Below the pieces are notes generated by a model. It had not been told where the DNA came from. It did not search any database and worked only from the letters and a program-made list of their open reading frames with translations. This document shows positions 35,802 to 43,385 of a stretch of 64,000 nt of DNA, in pieces. The translations under genes and the position numbers were made by a program. The DNA comes from Anaerolineae bacterium. GTDB lineage: Bacteria > Chloroflexota > Anaerolineae > Aggregatilineales > Aggregatilineaceae. Location of the stretch: the NCBI GenBank assembly GCA_016930015.1, contig JAFGHR010000016.1:1-64000 (forward strand). The letters are read 5' to 3'. Positions within the stretch are counted from its first letter, which is position 1. Each line of letters starts with the position of its first letter.

Positions 35802-35836
35802 GCCGTCCCGGTGACGTCTGTTTTTACCGGGGCGGC
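35802..35836. terminator. Bidirectional terminator overlapping the next gene's end
   Basis: GCCGTCCCGGT and ACCGGGGCGGC form a stem with one mismatch, and GTTTTT lies in the loop side. It sits at the convergent ends of the PA14/SH3b gene and the zinc-ribbon gene. Confidence 0.45.
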
Positions 35837-37395
35837 TTGATGGGGCGAATCACGTTGCGCCGCCGCTGCATTAGGGGCTGGATCGGGAGGTCTTCCACGG
35901 GGGGACGGTTCGGCCCGGCAATGATCAGGTCCGGCTGGCGGAAGCTCGCCAGGATGATCGCCTCCCCGGTCTGCCCGTTGACCACGGCGGGCCGGGACGT
36001 GCCATCGCGCAGGATCAAGCGGATCATCCACACCGGGAGCAGCAGCAGCCGGTAATTCATGCGCTCGATCTCGACCCGCGCGCGCTGCCAGAGCGGCGTA
36101 TTCGGCGTGCGGTAAACCTGCGAATCGGTGCGCGCCAGTTCGATCCCCGGCAGGTCGTAACCCGTCGAGAGCCGCCGCGCCGCGTATTTGAGATAAGCCC
36201 GGCCCGTGATCGACGCCTGCACCACGTCAACGCGGTAGATTTGAGCGGGCCAGCGGCCTAAATAACGCCGGTCGTAGCGCACCAGGCGATCCAGATCGTA
36301 GGACATCAGTTCGTACAACGCGGCCTGTGACGGCTGGGTCACGCCGCCGACCAGCACATCACCGATATCGTACACGCCGGGCCGGAACAACACCCCGGCG
36401 TTTTCGTCCAACCCCAGCATCACCGATACCACGCCTTCGAACGACCAGAACGGCACATACACACCCTGCACTTCACCGCGCTCGATCCGTTCGCGCAGGT
36501 CAGACGGCAGGCGGCGGTGGACGGCTTTGGCCGCTGCCGCGCGGTCGATACGGAAGGGCAGCAGCGCGTCCGGTTCCTCGAACGAGCCGACCGCGTCACG
36601 GATCAACACCTGGGGACTGTCACAAAACGGGCATTGAGTCGCCAGCGTGGTTGTCGGGATCGTCAGTTGGGCGTGGCAGTTTTCGCAGACAAACACACGC
36701 TGCCCGATGCGCCATTCCTTCGAAAACCCGAACCGCCGCTGTAACAGCGCGTTTTCCAGCCGGTCATAGCCGCCCCGGAAACTGACCGGGCGCGGCTGCC
36801 CCGGCGTGAATCCACAGTGACCACACACGACCATACCCCGCGCCGCGTCGAAACCCAGCGGCGCATGACACAGCGGGCAAATTTGCGCCTCGGCATCAGC
36901 GGCGACCGGCTCAGACGGGTCCGGCGTCGCGGCGGCATGACCGCTGCCACCGGGGATCACGCCGTCCAGAATGCCCTTATCCCGCCAGGCGTATTCATGG
37001 CGCGGTTCTTCGGCCAGCGCTTGATCCAGAAAAAAGTGTTTCTCGTCGGGCGCGTCCGCCGTCAGCGCGAGCAGATACCAGATATCCGCCGTGTAATCAA
37101 ACCGCTTGAGCGCGTTGTGCAGCACAAACTCAGCCGTCTTACGATCACCCTGCTGGATGCTTTCCCAGGCGTCGTTGAGCATCCGGCGCTGGTCCGGGCT
37201 GATATCACGCAGGCGCGCGGGGGGATTGTAGTCGGTAATCTGGTGGTTGGGGTCGGCTTTGATCTGCGCGATCACAGCCTGCGCGTCCGGATCATCACGT
37301 TCGGCGCCGCAAAACTGGCACCACAGGCGATCACCGTCCGGGCTGACCGACAGCCGCGCATTACAGCGCGGGCAGCGAGGGAACACTACAGGCAT
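35824..37395 (-). CDS. Triple zinc-ribbon protein of unknown function
   Basis: A 523-residue soluble protein with three predicted zinc ribbons: CPRCNARL with CQFCG at about 8-30, CPLCHAPLG with CGHCG at about 165-190, and CENCHAQL with CPFCD at about 220-245. A TPR-like helical segment lies between the first and second (about 55-130, including FVLHNALKRFDYTADIWYLL). The C-terminal 270 residues contain VPFWSFEGVVSV, YDIGDVLVGGV, AYLKYAARRL and YRLLLLPVWMIRLI, reminiscent of proteins with a final membrane-associated beta domain. AGGA precedes the start at 37395. I do not recognise a named family; it may scaffold nucleic acid or protein. Confidence 0.7.
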   Translation of the reverse strand: MPVVFPRCPRCNARLSVSPDGDRLWCQFCGAERDDPDAQAVIAQIKADPNHQITDYNPPARLRDISPDQRRMLNDAWESIQQGDRKTAEFVLHNALKRFDYTADIWYLLALTADAPDEKHFFLDQALAEEPRHEYAWRDKGILDGVIPGGSGHAAATPDPSEPVAADAEAQICPLCHAPLGFDAARGMVVCGHCGFTPGQPRPVSFRGGYDRLENALLQRRFGFSKEWRIGQRVFVCENCHAQLTIPTTTLATQCPFCDSPQVLIRDAVGSFEEPDALLPFRIDRAAAAKAVHRRLPSDLRERIERGEVQGVYVPFWSFEGVVSVMLGLDENAGVLFRPGVYDIGDVLVGGVTQPSQAALYELMSYDLDRLVRYDRRYLGRWPAQIYRVDVVQASITGRAYLKYAARRLSTGYDLPGIELARTDSQVYRTPNTPLWQRARVEIERMNYRLLLLPVWMIRLILRDGTSRPAVVNGQTGEAIILASFRQPDLIIAGPNRPPVEDLPIQPLMQRRRNVIRPIKPPR

Positions 37396-37509
37396 GATAA
37401 ATCCTATCCGGGCAAGCTGCACAACACATAAACGCGCCGCAGAGAACAATACACCTGCCACGCGCTCACCGTACTACGGGTTCTGACGTTGGCCCAACAA
37501 AACCGGTTG

Positions 37510-38097
37510 TCAGGGTTTCCGCTGGTCGAGTCGCCGTTTCTCGGCTTCCGCGCTGAGACGGCGCAGCTCTGGATCGGCCACTTCTTCGACCGCCCGCGCC
37601 ATGATATTTTTGATAAACGCGGTTTTGCCCGCCGTATACGAGGGGCGTTTGGCTTTGAACGCCTCGGCCAGCTCGCGTTTGATCTGCTCGTACAGCGCCG
37701 CCGTATCGGGGTGCGAGCGCAAATAGTCACGGAACATCAGGTGCCGGTGATATTCCCACGTCGCAAACTCAACCACGTGTAAATGGTACGTGCGGGGAGC
37801 GCCTTTCCAGAAAAACAACCGGTCGGAGTCGTTTTCGTGTGATTGGTAAGTGTAGCCCAATGGCTTCAGGCGCTTCTGGTAGTCTTCAAGCGGCGCGAAT
37901 ACTTCCACAACCATCATCAAATCAATGATGGGTTTGGCGCTGAGGCCGGGTACAGACGTGCTGCCGATGTGCTCCATTTCGAGTATATCATCGCCCATTG
38001 CCTCAGCGATCGCATCCGCTTCACGCTCGAACCGCGCCGGCCATTCAGCGTTATAATCCGCCAACTCAAATGTCTCAAACGGATCATAATCAACCAT
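37510..38097 (-). CDS. GrpB/UPF0157 family protein (nucleotidyltransferase fold)
   Basis: A 195-residue protein of the GrpB family, which has a minimal nucleotidyltransferase-like fold and is often fused to CoaE. ADYNAEWPARFEREADAI is the family start. MEHIGSTSVPGLSAKPIIDL carries the G-S-T-s-V-pgl-x-aKPiiDl hallmark, and TYHLHVVE and HLMFRDYLRSHPD complete it. GAGGAG lies 10 bases upstream of ATG at 38097; a longer frame to 38274 has no support. Biochemical function is not settled for the family. Confidence 0.92.
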   Translation of the reverse strand: MVDYDPFETFELADYNAEWPARFEREADAIAEAMGDDILEMEHIGSTSVPGLSAKPIIDLMMVVEVFAPLEDYQKRLKPLGYTYQSHENDSDRLFFWKGAPRTYHLHVVEFATWEYHRHLMFRDYLRSHPDTAALYEQIKRELAEAFKAKRPSYTAGKTAFIKNIMARAVEEVADPELRRLSAEAEKRRLDQRKP

Positions 38098-38287
38098 AAC
38101 ACCAACTCTCCTCACACGACCTATCGGCCTACCTAACACTATAATCCATAAGGTTAATAGAGGCAATGGTATGGCACCCTGACTTCGCATTCTCAGGCTT
38201 GACAGCATATCATTCTGGCAAACTAACATGTTATACTTGGGAAAACCTGGTTTTGCTCGTACTGGCAAGGACACCGGCAGGACACCT

Positions 38288-39388
38288 ATGACCTTTCAGA
38301 ACATCCAATACAACCGCGTCATTCGCGCCGTAGCCATCATTTTTTTCACAGGGCTCATTTTATCATTTCTTACTTCATGCCTTCTCATCTCATTTTGGCC
38401 AGAAGATATGGTTGACCGGCTGACCAATACGCTGTCAGATTTTGGCGATGCCGATACCACCAACACCGAAATACAGGACCGGCTGACAGGCATCACCGAA
38501 GATTACGGGCGAGAACTTAACACACAATATGCGGTGCAGTGGTTGTTGACGACGTTTATCACAGCCTATGTCGCCCAGTGGACCGCCCGGCGCTTTGCCG
38601 TATCACCGGCACAAGCGGTCGGTTATGGAACCGCCATCGGTATCGGCGTCAGCCTATCCTATGGCCTGTTGTGCGTGATGTGCAGCATCGCCATGCTGCT
38701 GCTGCGCCTGCTCTTTTTGGGGGCACTGATCGGGGCCGGGTGGCTTGGCGGACGGATGGCCAGCCAGAACCTGGACCCGAACCGGCCCCTACCCGAACCG
38801 AGCCCCGGACGGCGGCGCGGCGGCCAGCCAGCAAGGCCCGATCAATCCGGATTCATGCCCGGCGCTGCCGGTCCTGACGTGTTCTATAACATGGGCGTAT
38901 CAGCCGCATTAGGCGGTCGCCGCGAGGAAGCCCGCCAGCACTTTACCCACGTGCTCCAGATGCAGCCGCGCAACGTGGCCGCCTGGCTCCAGCTTGCGAA
39001 CCTGGCCGACACCCCGGAACAAGCCTGGAACTACGTGCAGCAGGCGCGCGCCATCAGCCCGAATGATCCCGCCGTGCAGGATGCCGCTGACGTGATCTGG
39101 CCCAAGGTCGCCGCCAGCGCGAACCTGGTCGCCAATGTGCCCCCCGAAACACCAGCGCCACCGCCGCCCACCGCCCAGAACAGGCTGTCCGCCGCCATAC
39201 CGCGCGCCCAACCGCCGTACAAGGGCGGGGCAGTTGATGACACGGCTATTCCCAGGATCACCCTGCCCCACCCCCCGGAAGACGCAGCGGTATCTACCGA
39301 CAGTACAGACGATGCGGATCATGACGATCCGGTGGATCGTGGCGATCCGGTGGATGATGATTCCGGCGATTCCACCCCGCCCGCGTAA
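38288..39388 (+). CDS. Membrane protein with TPR-like segment
   Basis: A 366-residue protein. One transmembrane helix lies at about 13-35 and two or three more at about 85-155 (GYGTAIGIGVSLSYGLLCVMCSIAMLLLRLL is split across two helices). A Pro/Arg linker precedes a TPR-like pair at about 205-275 (GRREEARQHFTHVLQMQPRN, AWNYVQQARAISPND). The C-terminal 90 residues are disordered, Pro-rich and acidic, with a repeat of DDPVDRGDPVDDD. It ends one base before the M23-like gene starts, so the pair is translationally linked. It may be an envelope scaffold for that protein. Confidence 0.7.
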   Translation: MTFQNIQYNRVIRAVAIIFFTGLILSFLTSCLLISFWPEDMVDRLTNTLSDFGDADTTNTEIQDRLTGITEDYGRELNTQYAVQWLLTTFITAYVAQWTARRFAVSPAQAVGYGTAIGIGVSLSYGLLCVMCSIAMLLLRLLFLGALIGAGWLGGRMASQNLDPNRPLPEPSPGRRRGGQPARPDQSGFMPGAAGPDVFYNMGVSAALGGRREEARQHFTHVLQMQPRNVAAWLQLANLADTPEQAWNYVQQARAISPNDPAVQDAADVIWPKVAASANLVANVPPETPAPPPPTAQNRLSAAIPRAQPPYKGGAVDDTAIPRITLPHPPEDAAVSTDSTDDADHDDPVDRGDPVDDDSGDSTPPA

Positions 39389-39389
39389 C

Positions 39390-40739
39390 ATGAGATACAT
39401 GATGCGGCGCGGCCTGATCCTGGCGGCGCTGGTCCTGCTGATCGCGGCGGCAGGACCGGCGGCCAGCCACGCGCAAGACGGTGTACCGGCCAGTGACACG
39501 CTGCTGATCACGTCCACAACGCAGGGGGTGAATCACCTGCCGCATACCGGCATCACGGTCGAAATCCCGTATGCCAGTGTGATCACGCCCACGCACCTGA
39601 CGATCACGCGGACCGACGCCCAGGTCACGATCAAAGCCATCGACACCTACGGTGTGCCGCTGGACCGGTTCGAGGTCCCGGTTGTGATCGCGCTGCCGAC
39701 GGTTGATGGGGTATTTCCACAAACCGCCCGCGCCCCCGATATCACCGCCTTACCCGTGATCCCGGCAGCCTCGGCGGGGGACTCGATCATTGTGTTGGCC
39801 GGATGGCCGGCGCAGATCACGGTGTTACCTGTCGAACAGGCCGGTGAGCCGGACGCCGACACGGACACCGGGCGCTGGTACGTGATCTTTGACGCGCACG
39901 GCATCTATGCGCAGCCTGCGTGGGGCGTATACTACGACAGCATGATCTACCTGGGACCGCTGGAACACTTCGCCCCGGACATGGTCGAACACGATCCGGC
40001 CTTCGACACGATCACCTACCTCGATCTACCGTCACCTGCCGACATCGGGCGCTACCGGGATCGATTTGTTCCCGAAGACCGCACCAATCCGGGCGCGTAC
40101 CGGGTGCTCGGCTGGGTTTACGGCGACCGCCTGCCGGATATCGCCCGCGCGCTGCGTGCGACCATCCCCGATGATCCCGACCTGCCCGCGCCCGGCGAAC
40201 CCTACGCCCCGATCGATTTGATCCTGCCGTTTGACTGTGCGCAGCCGTGGGTCGTGACGTGGGGCTACCATCATTCCACGCCGCAAAATCGTTTTGCGGT
40301 GGACTTTGCCGCCGATTATCCCAACGGGGCGCAGGGCCAACCGGCGTATGCCGCCCACGCCGGAACCGTTTTTTTGAAGCGCTACGGCACGCCGGAACAC
40401 ATGATCGAAATGGGATTTGCGGTGCGTGTCGCCGCCGATGACGGCATCACCAGCACGGTATACGGTCACATGGACCCGCCCGGCACGCTGGCATTATGGG
40501 GCGTCAGCGCGGACGATGTGCCGGATTATGAATGGGTCGAAGTTGGCAAAGCCGACCAGGGCCAGGTGATCGGGATCACGGGCCGGGCCGGATATGCGAC
40601 CGGGGCACACATTCACTTTGCGCTGTGGTCGTGGGATCAGAGTCTTTACCAGCCGGTGCCGCTCGGCCCGCTCACCGATTTTGTGCGCGGCATGGTGCTT
40701 CCGCCTCACCTGCGCGACAACTGCTCTCGCTACCGCTGA
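39390..40739 (+). CDS. Secreted M23/LytM-like protein, probably degenerate
   Basis: A 449-residue exported protein. The signal peptide is about 1-29 (LILAALVLLIAAAGPAASHA). A beta-rich region covers about 35-260. A C-terminal LytM (peptidase M23) domain spans about 285-440: WVVTWGYHHSTPQ, FAVDFAADY, AAHAGTVFLKRYG, STVYGHMDPPG, GQVIGITGRAGYATGAHIHFAL. The later His residues (YGHMD, HIH) are kept. The first zinc ligand, normally His four residues before the Asp, is Arg (RFAVDF), so hydrolysis of peptidoglycan cross-links is doubtful. The start at 39390 is one base after the upstream stop codon; a longer overlapping start at 39135 is rejected because its translation is low-complexity shadow. Confidence 0.8.
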   Translation: MRYMMRRGLILAALVLLIAAAGPAASHAQDGVPASDTLLITSTTQGVNHLPHTGITVEIPYASVITPTHLTITRTDAQVTIKAIDTYGVPLDRFEVPVVIALPTVDGVFPQTARAPDITALPVIPAASAGDSIIVLAGWPAQITVLPVEQAGEPDADTDTGRWYVIFDAHGIYAQPAWGVYYDSMIYLGPLEHFAPDMVEHDPAFDTITYLDLPSPADIGRYRDRFVPEDRTNPGAYRVLGWVYGDRLPDIARALRATIPDDPDLPAPGEPYAPIDLILPFDCAQPWVVTWGYHHSTPQNRFAVDFAADYPNGAQGQPAYAAHAGTVFLKRYGTPEHMIEMGFAVRVAADDGITSTVYGHMDPPGTLALWGVSADDVPDYEWVEVGKADQGQVIGITGRAGYATGAHIHFALWSWDQSLYQPVPLGPLTDFVRGMVLPPHLRDNCSRYR

Positions 40740-40820
40740 CCGTTAGCTGTGACTGCCGCCCGCGCGGCTGGCAGAATGATAGGTTTTTGTTAGAAGCGGA
40801 TTCATGATAGTACCAAACCC

Positions 40821-40850
40821 TTGCCGCCTGTTTTAAGATTCCGGTACACT
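40821..40850 (+). promoter_or_regulatory. Probable promoter of the lipoprotein gene
   Basis: TTGCCG (40821-40826) and TACACT (40845-40850) with an 18-base spacer, 60 bases before the ATG at 40910. Confidence 0.45.
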
Positions 40851-40909
40851 GGACTGACACACAGTATGTGATCGTGTGCGGATTTCGGGTGGTACAGGAG
40901 AGTTTCACC

Positions 40910-41593
40910 ATGCGTAACACCGTGTATTTTGTTCTGATTCTGCTGCTGTCGCTGGGTTTGGCCGCCTGCGACAGCAACAACGGCGATCATGATACACCGG
41001 ACGCGGCTTCTCAAGAAGCTGTGGCAGTCGAAAGCACCGCAGCCGGGCCACAAATCGGCCTGAACAGCGGCCCCAGCCTGGAAATCAACACCGGCGGCGA
41101 GGGTGGCATGCCGGGCTGCAACGATCCCAATGATACCGAGTGCCCCGCCCCGGTACACCTGGACCTTGACGCGGATATCTCGGCGGGCGGCGTGACGATC
41201 GGCTACGCGACCCGGTATTTTGCGGCGCGCAGCGGCGATGATGTTGCAGGTGATAACCTGGCGGACGGCAGCCTGATCGTGATCGAACCCAACGACGCCT
41301 ATGCATTTGACGAAGACGCCCGTTTTACCGTCTTTTTTACCGACTCGGTCGAAACGGCGCTGGCCGAGTTGGCCGACCCGCTCACGGTCGAGTGGGATAC
41401 CGGCACGCTCACCGGCATGATCGGTGTCGTGCGTGACCGCGAACAGGACCCGCCGGTCAACACGGCTGTCGGCGCCTTTGATACGGAAAGCGGGCAGGCG
41501 GTTGTGTTGCGGCTGGTCACGACCGGCAAATACGGCTGGGACCTGTATTCGTTGTTATTTGAACAGATGCTGGCCAGCCTGGCCGTTGAGTAA
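40910..41593 (+). CDS. Lipoprotein of unknown function
   Basis: A 227-residue lipoprotein with a lipobox LGLAACD (Cys at about residue 20). A flexible acidic/Ala-rich stretch follows, with paired cysteines in MPGCNDPNDTECPAP. The rest (about 85-225) is a compact domain: GVTIGYATRYFAARSG, NDAYAFDEDARFTVFFTDSV, and AVVLRLVTTGKYGWDLYSLL, which recalls domains of PsbP/LpqN-like lipoproteins, though only loosely. AGGAG lies nine bases upstream. It ends in a strong terminator. Confidence 0.75.
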   Translation: MRNTVYFVLILLLSLGLAACDSNNGDHDTPDAASQEAVAVESTAAGPQIGLNSGPSLEINTGGEGGMPGCNDPNDTECPAPVHLDLDADISAGGVTIGYATRYFAARSGDDVAGDNLADGSLIVIEPNDAYAFDEDARFTVFFTDSVETALAELADPLTVEWDTGTLTGMIGVVRDREQDPPVNTAVGAFDTESGQAVVLRLVTTGKYGWDLYSLLFEQMLASLAVE

Positions 41594-41630
41594 TGGAGCT
41601 TTACACGCCGGGCAGCGAGCAAATAAAAAA

Positions 41631-41657
41631 CCGGGATGCGGTGTGCATCCCGGCTGT
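41631..41657 (+). terminator. Rho-independent terminator
   Basis: CCGGGATGC (41631-41639) and GCATCCCGG (41645-41653) form a perfect 9-bp stem, with AAAAAA before and CTGTTATT after. It may also serve the convergent response regulator gene. Confidence 0.8.
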
Positions 41658-41690
41658 TATTATCGTCAGAAACCAGCGCCGTGTACTATT

Positions 41691-42449
41691 TCATCCCCGG
41701 TAGGGACGCGGGCCATACTGGTCGATGATCAGGCCCGTCAGCTTATTTTTATCCTTGTCGGACAACTGCAAGCGCTGGAACAATTCCATAAAACCATGCG
41801 GCTTAACCAAAAATACGTCACACCCATTTTCGAATGCTTTGCCAATTAGCTGGCGATCATCCAGCATGGTCGCCATGACCAGGCGGGCATCTGGAAACTG
41901 CTTGTGTAACTGCGCCAGCAGGTCCACGCCGTCCATGTCCGGCAGTTTATTGTCGATCACGATCAGCGAAATCTGTTTATGTTTACGAACAATGGCCAAC
42001 GCCTGCTCGCCGCTGGACGCGCCTTCGACCTCCATGTTCGCCTGTTCTAATAAACGCACCAAAAAATCGCGGTTGGCCGGTTCGTCGTCTACAACAATGG
42101 CTTTCGATTTGTCTGGCGGCTGTTTTTCTTCTACCGCTGCCGTTACAGGCTGCGCCGCCGGTTTGGACGGCGCCGCTGGCTCTGGCGTTTTTACCGCCGG
42201 TCCTGGCGGCGCGGCGGGTGTAGACTGTACTGCTGGCTTTGGCGGTGCCACCGGTTCAGATGTCTTTACCGCGGGGGCGGATGACCCCGCAGGGTCGGGC
42301 ACCGCCGGTTCGGGTGTTGTCGCCGGTTTGGGCGGCGCCGTTAGCTCTGGCGTCTGTTTTGGATTTTCTACCGGTTGCTGGGGTTTGTCCTCCGACGTAC
42401 CATCAGATTCAGGCCGGGACTGGGACAGGATATCCTGTTCCTTGCTCAT
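41691..42449 (-). CDS. Response regulator receiver protein with N-terminal Pro/Ala-rich tail
   Basis: A 252-residue protein. Residues 1 to about 130 are disordered with repeated (A/S)-P-(x)-K-P and (P)-EPAAP units. The receiver domain covers about 132-250: KAIVVDDEPANR (acidic pair), LIVIDNKLPDMDGVDLL (phosphoacceptor Asp), VMATML (Thr) and VFLVKPHG (Lys). There is no output domain. Its start overlaps the stop of the upstream receiver gene by four bases (ATGA), so the two are translationally coupled. It presumably receives phosphate from the histidine kinase encoded just upstream. Confidence 0.88.
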   Translation of the reverse strand: MSKEQDILSQSRPESDGTSEDKPQQPVENPKQTPELTAPPKPATTPEPAVPDPAGSSAPAVKTSEPVAPPKPAVQSTPAAPPGPAVKTPEPAAPSKPAAQPVTAAVEEKQPPDKSKAIVVDDEPANRDFLVRLLEQANMEVEGASSGEQALAIVRKHKQISLIVIDNKLPDMDGVDLLAQLHKQFPDARLVMATMLDDRQLIGKAFENGCDVFLVKPHGFMELFQRLQLSDKDKNKLTGLIIDQYGPRPYRG

Positions 42450-43303
42450 GCCGGTGACTCCCTAGCAGGTTGATCTTGTGGAGATACGGGTTTTGCTGCC
42501 ACTTCGGTAGTTTCACCCGGCCCATTTGCGGAAACCGGGTTTGTTCCGGATGGCACAGACACCGGTTGAGCCGCCGCAGGCGCGGCTGTAGGCGCCGCCG
42601 GTGCCGATGTAATCGACGGTGCAGGCGCAGGCGTGGTTATGACTGCGGCCTGGTCCGGGCTGGCCGGTGCTGGCGGCACTTCTGCCGCCGCTGGTGTCAC
42701 CTGTGCCGGTGCCGGAGTTTCAGTCTTCGCAGGGGCGGCTGCTTCCACAGGGGCGGCGGCTGCCAGTGCTGGCGGCACTTGTGCGGGCGCCGTCTCCGGT
42801 GTCGTGGCTGGTGAGGCGGCGGCTGGCGTCACCTGTGCCGGTGTTACTTCTGCCGGTGTCACTTTGGCCGGTGCCGTCTCCGGTATCGCAGGAGGCGCAG
42901 CAGCAGCGACCGGAGCCGCCGGTTGGGCCGCGGCCTGAATCGCCCTTACGTCATACTCATCGATTAAGGCGAGCAAGTCCGAAATGACTAATGGCTTCGG
43001 CAAATACTGGTCACACCCTGCCGACAGCATACGTTCGCGATCGCCCATCATCGCGTAGGCGGTCACCGCCACAATCGGGCGGGAGTCGCCGCGTCCACGG
43101 AGTGTTTTCACCACGTCAAGCCCGCTCAACGATCCGGCTAATTCGATATCGAGCAGAACAAGATCGATATCCGGGTCTTGCGCCAAAATTTCTAGCGCGC
43201 CTTCACCCTCATCGCGAAACAAAATAGTGTGATTGCGCGCGCGTGCCACGCGCTCGACGAGGGCCTGATTCGTTTCGTTGTCTTCTGCGTAGAGGATTTT
43301 CAT
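42446..43303 (-). CDS. Response regulator receiver protein with C-terminal Ala/Pro-rich tail
   Basis: A 285-residue protein. Residues 1-122 form a CheY-like receiver: ILYAEDNETNQ (acidic residues), DLVLLDIELAGSLSGLDVV (phosphoacceptor Asp), PIVAVTAYAM (Thr) and QYLPKPLVI (Lys). The remaining 163 residues are a low-complexity tail rich in Ala, Pro, Thr and Val with repeats such as VTPAEVTPAQVTPAA. No output domain is present. The order receiver-tail here and tail-receiver in the next gene, joined at an ATGA overlap, suggests a split receiver-linker-receiver protein. The ribosome binding site is weak. Confidence 0.88.
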   Translation of the reverse strand: MKILYAEDNETNQALVERVARARNHTILFRDEGEGALEILAQDPDIDLVLLDIELAGSLSGLDVVKTLRGRGDSRPIVAVTAYAMMGDRERMLSAGCDQYLPKPLVISDLLALIDEYDVRAIQAAAQPAAPVAAAAPPAIPETAPAKVTPAEVTPAQVTPAAASPATTPETAPAQVPPALAAAAPVEAAAPAKTETPAPAQVTPAAAEVPPAPASPDQAAVITTPAPAPSITSAPAAPTAAPAAAQPVSVPSGTNPVSANGPGETTEVAAKPVSPQDQPARESPA

Positions 43304-43337
43304 AAACTGTAAGCTCTAAGGATCCCTGTTCGCGTCG

Positions 43338-43376
43338 GAAAGAAAAAGCCGGCCACGGCCATATGATGGCCGCGGC
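43338..43376 (-). terminator. Terminator after the histidine kinase
   Basis: GCCACGGCCAT (43352-43362) pairs with ATGGCCGCGGC (43366-43376) with one mismatch. On the minus strand GGCTTTTTCTTTC follows. It separates the kinase gene from the two receiver genes and may reduce, not abolish, read-through. Confidence 0.75.
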
Positions 43377-43385
43377 TGGCCGTGG

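Noticed and set aside
39135-39390. N-terminal extension of the M23-like protein
   Set aside because: It overlaps the preceding gene in another frame, lacks a signal peptide at its start, and the ATG at 39390 is followed by one.
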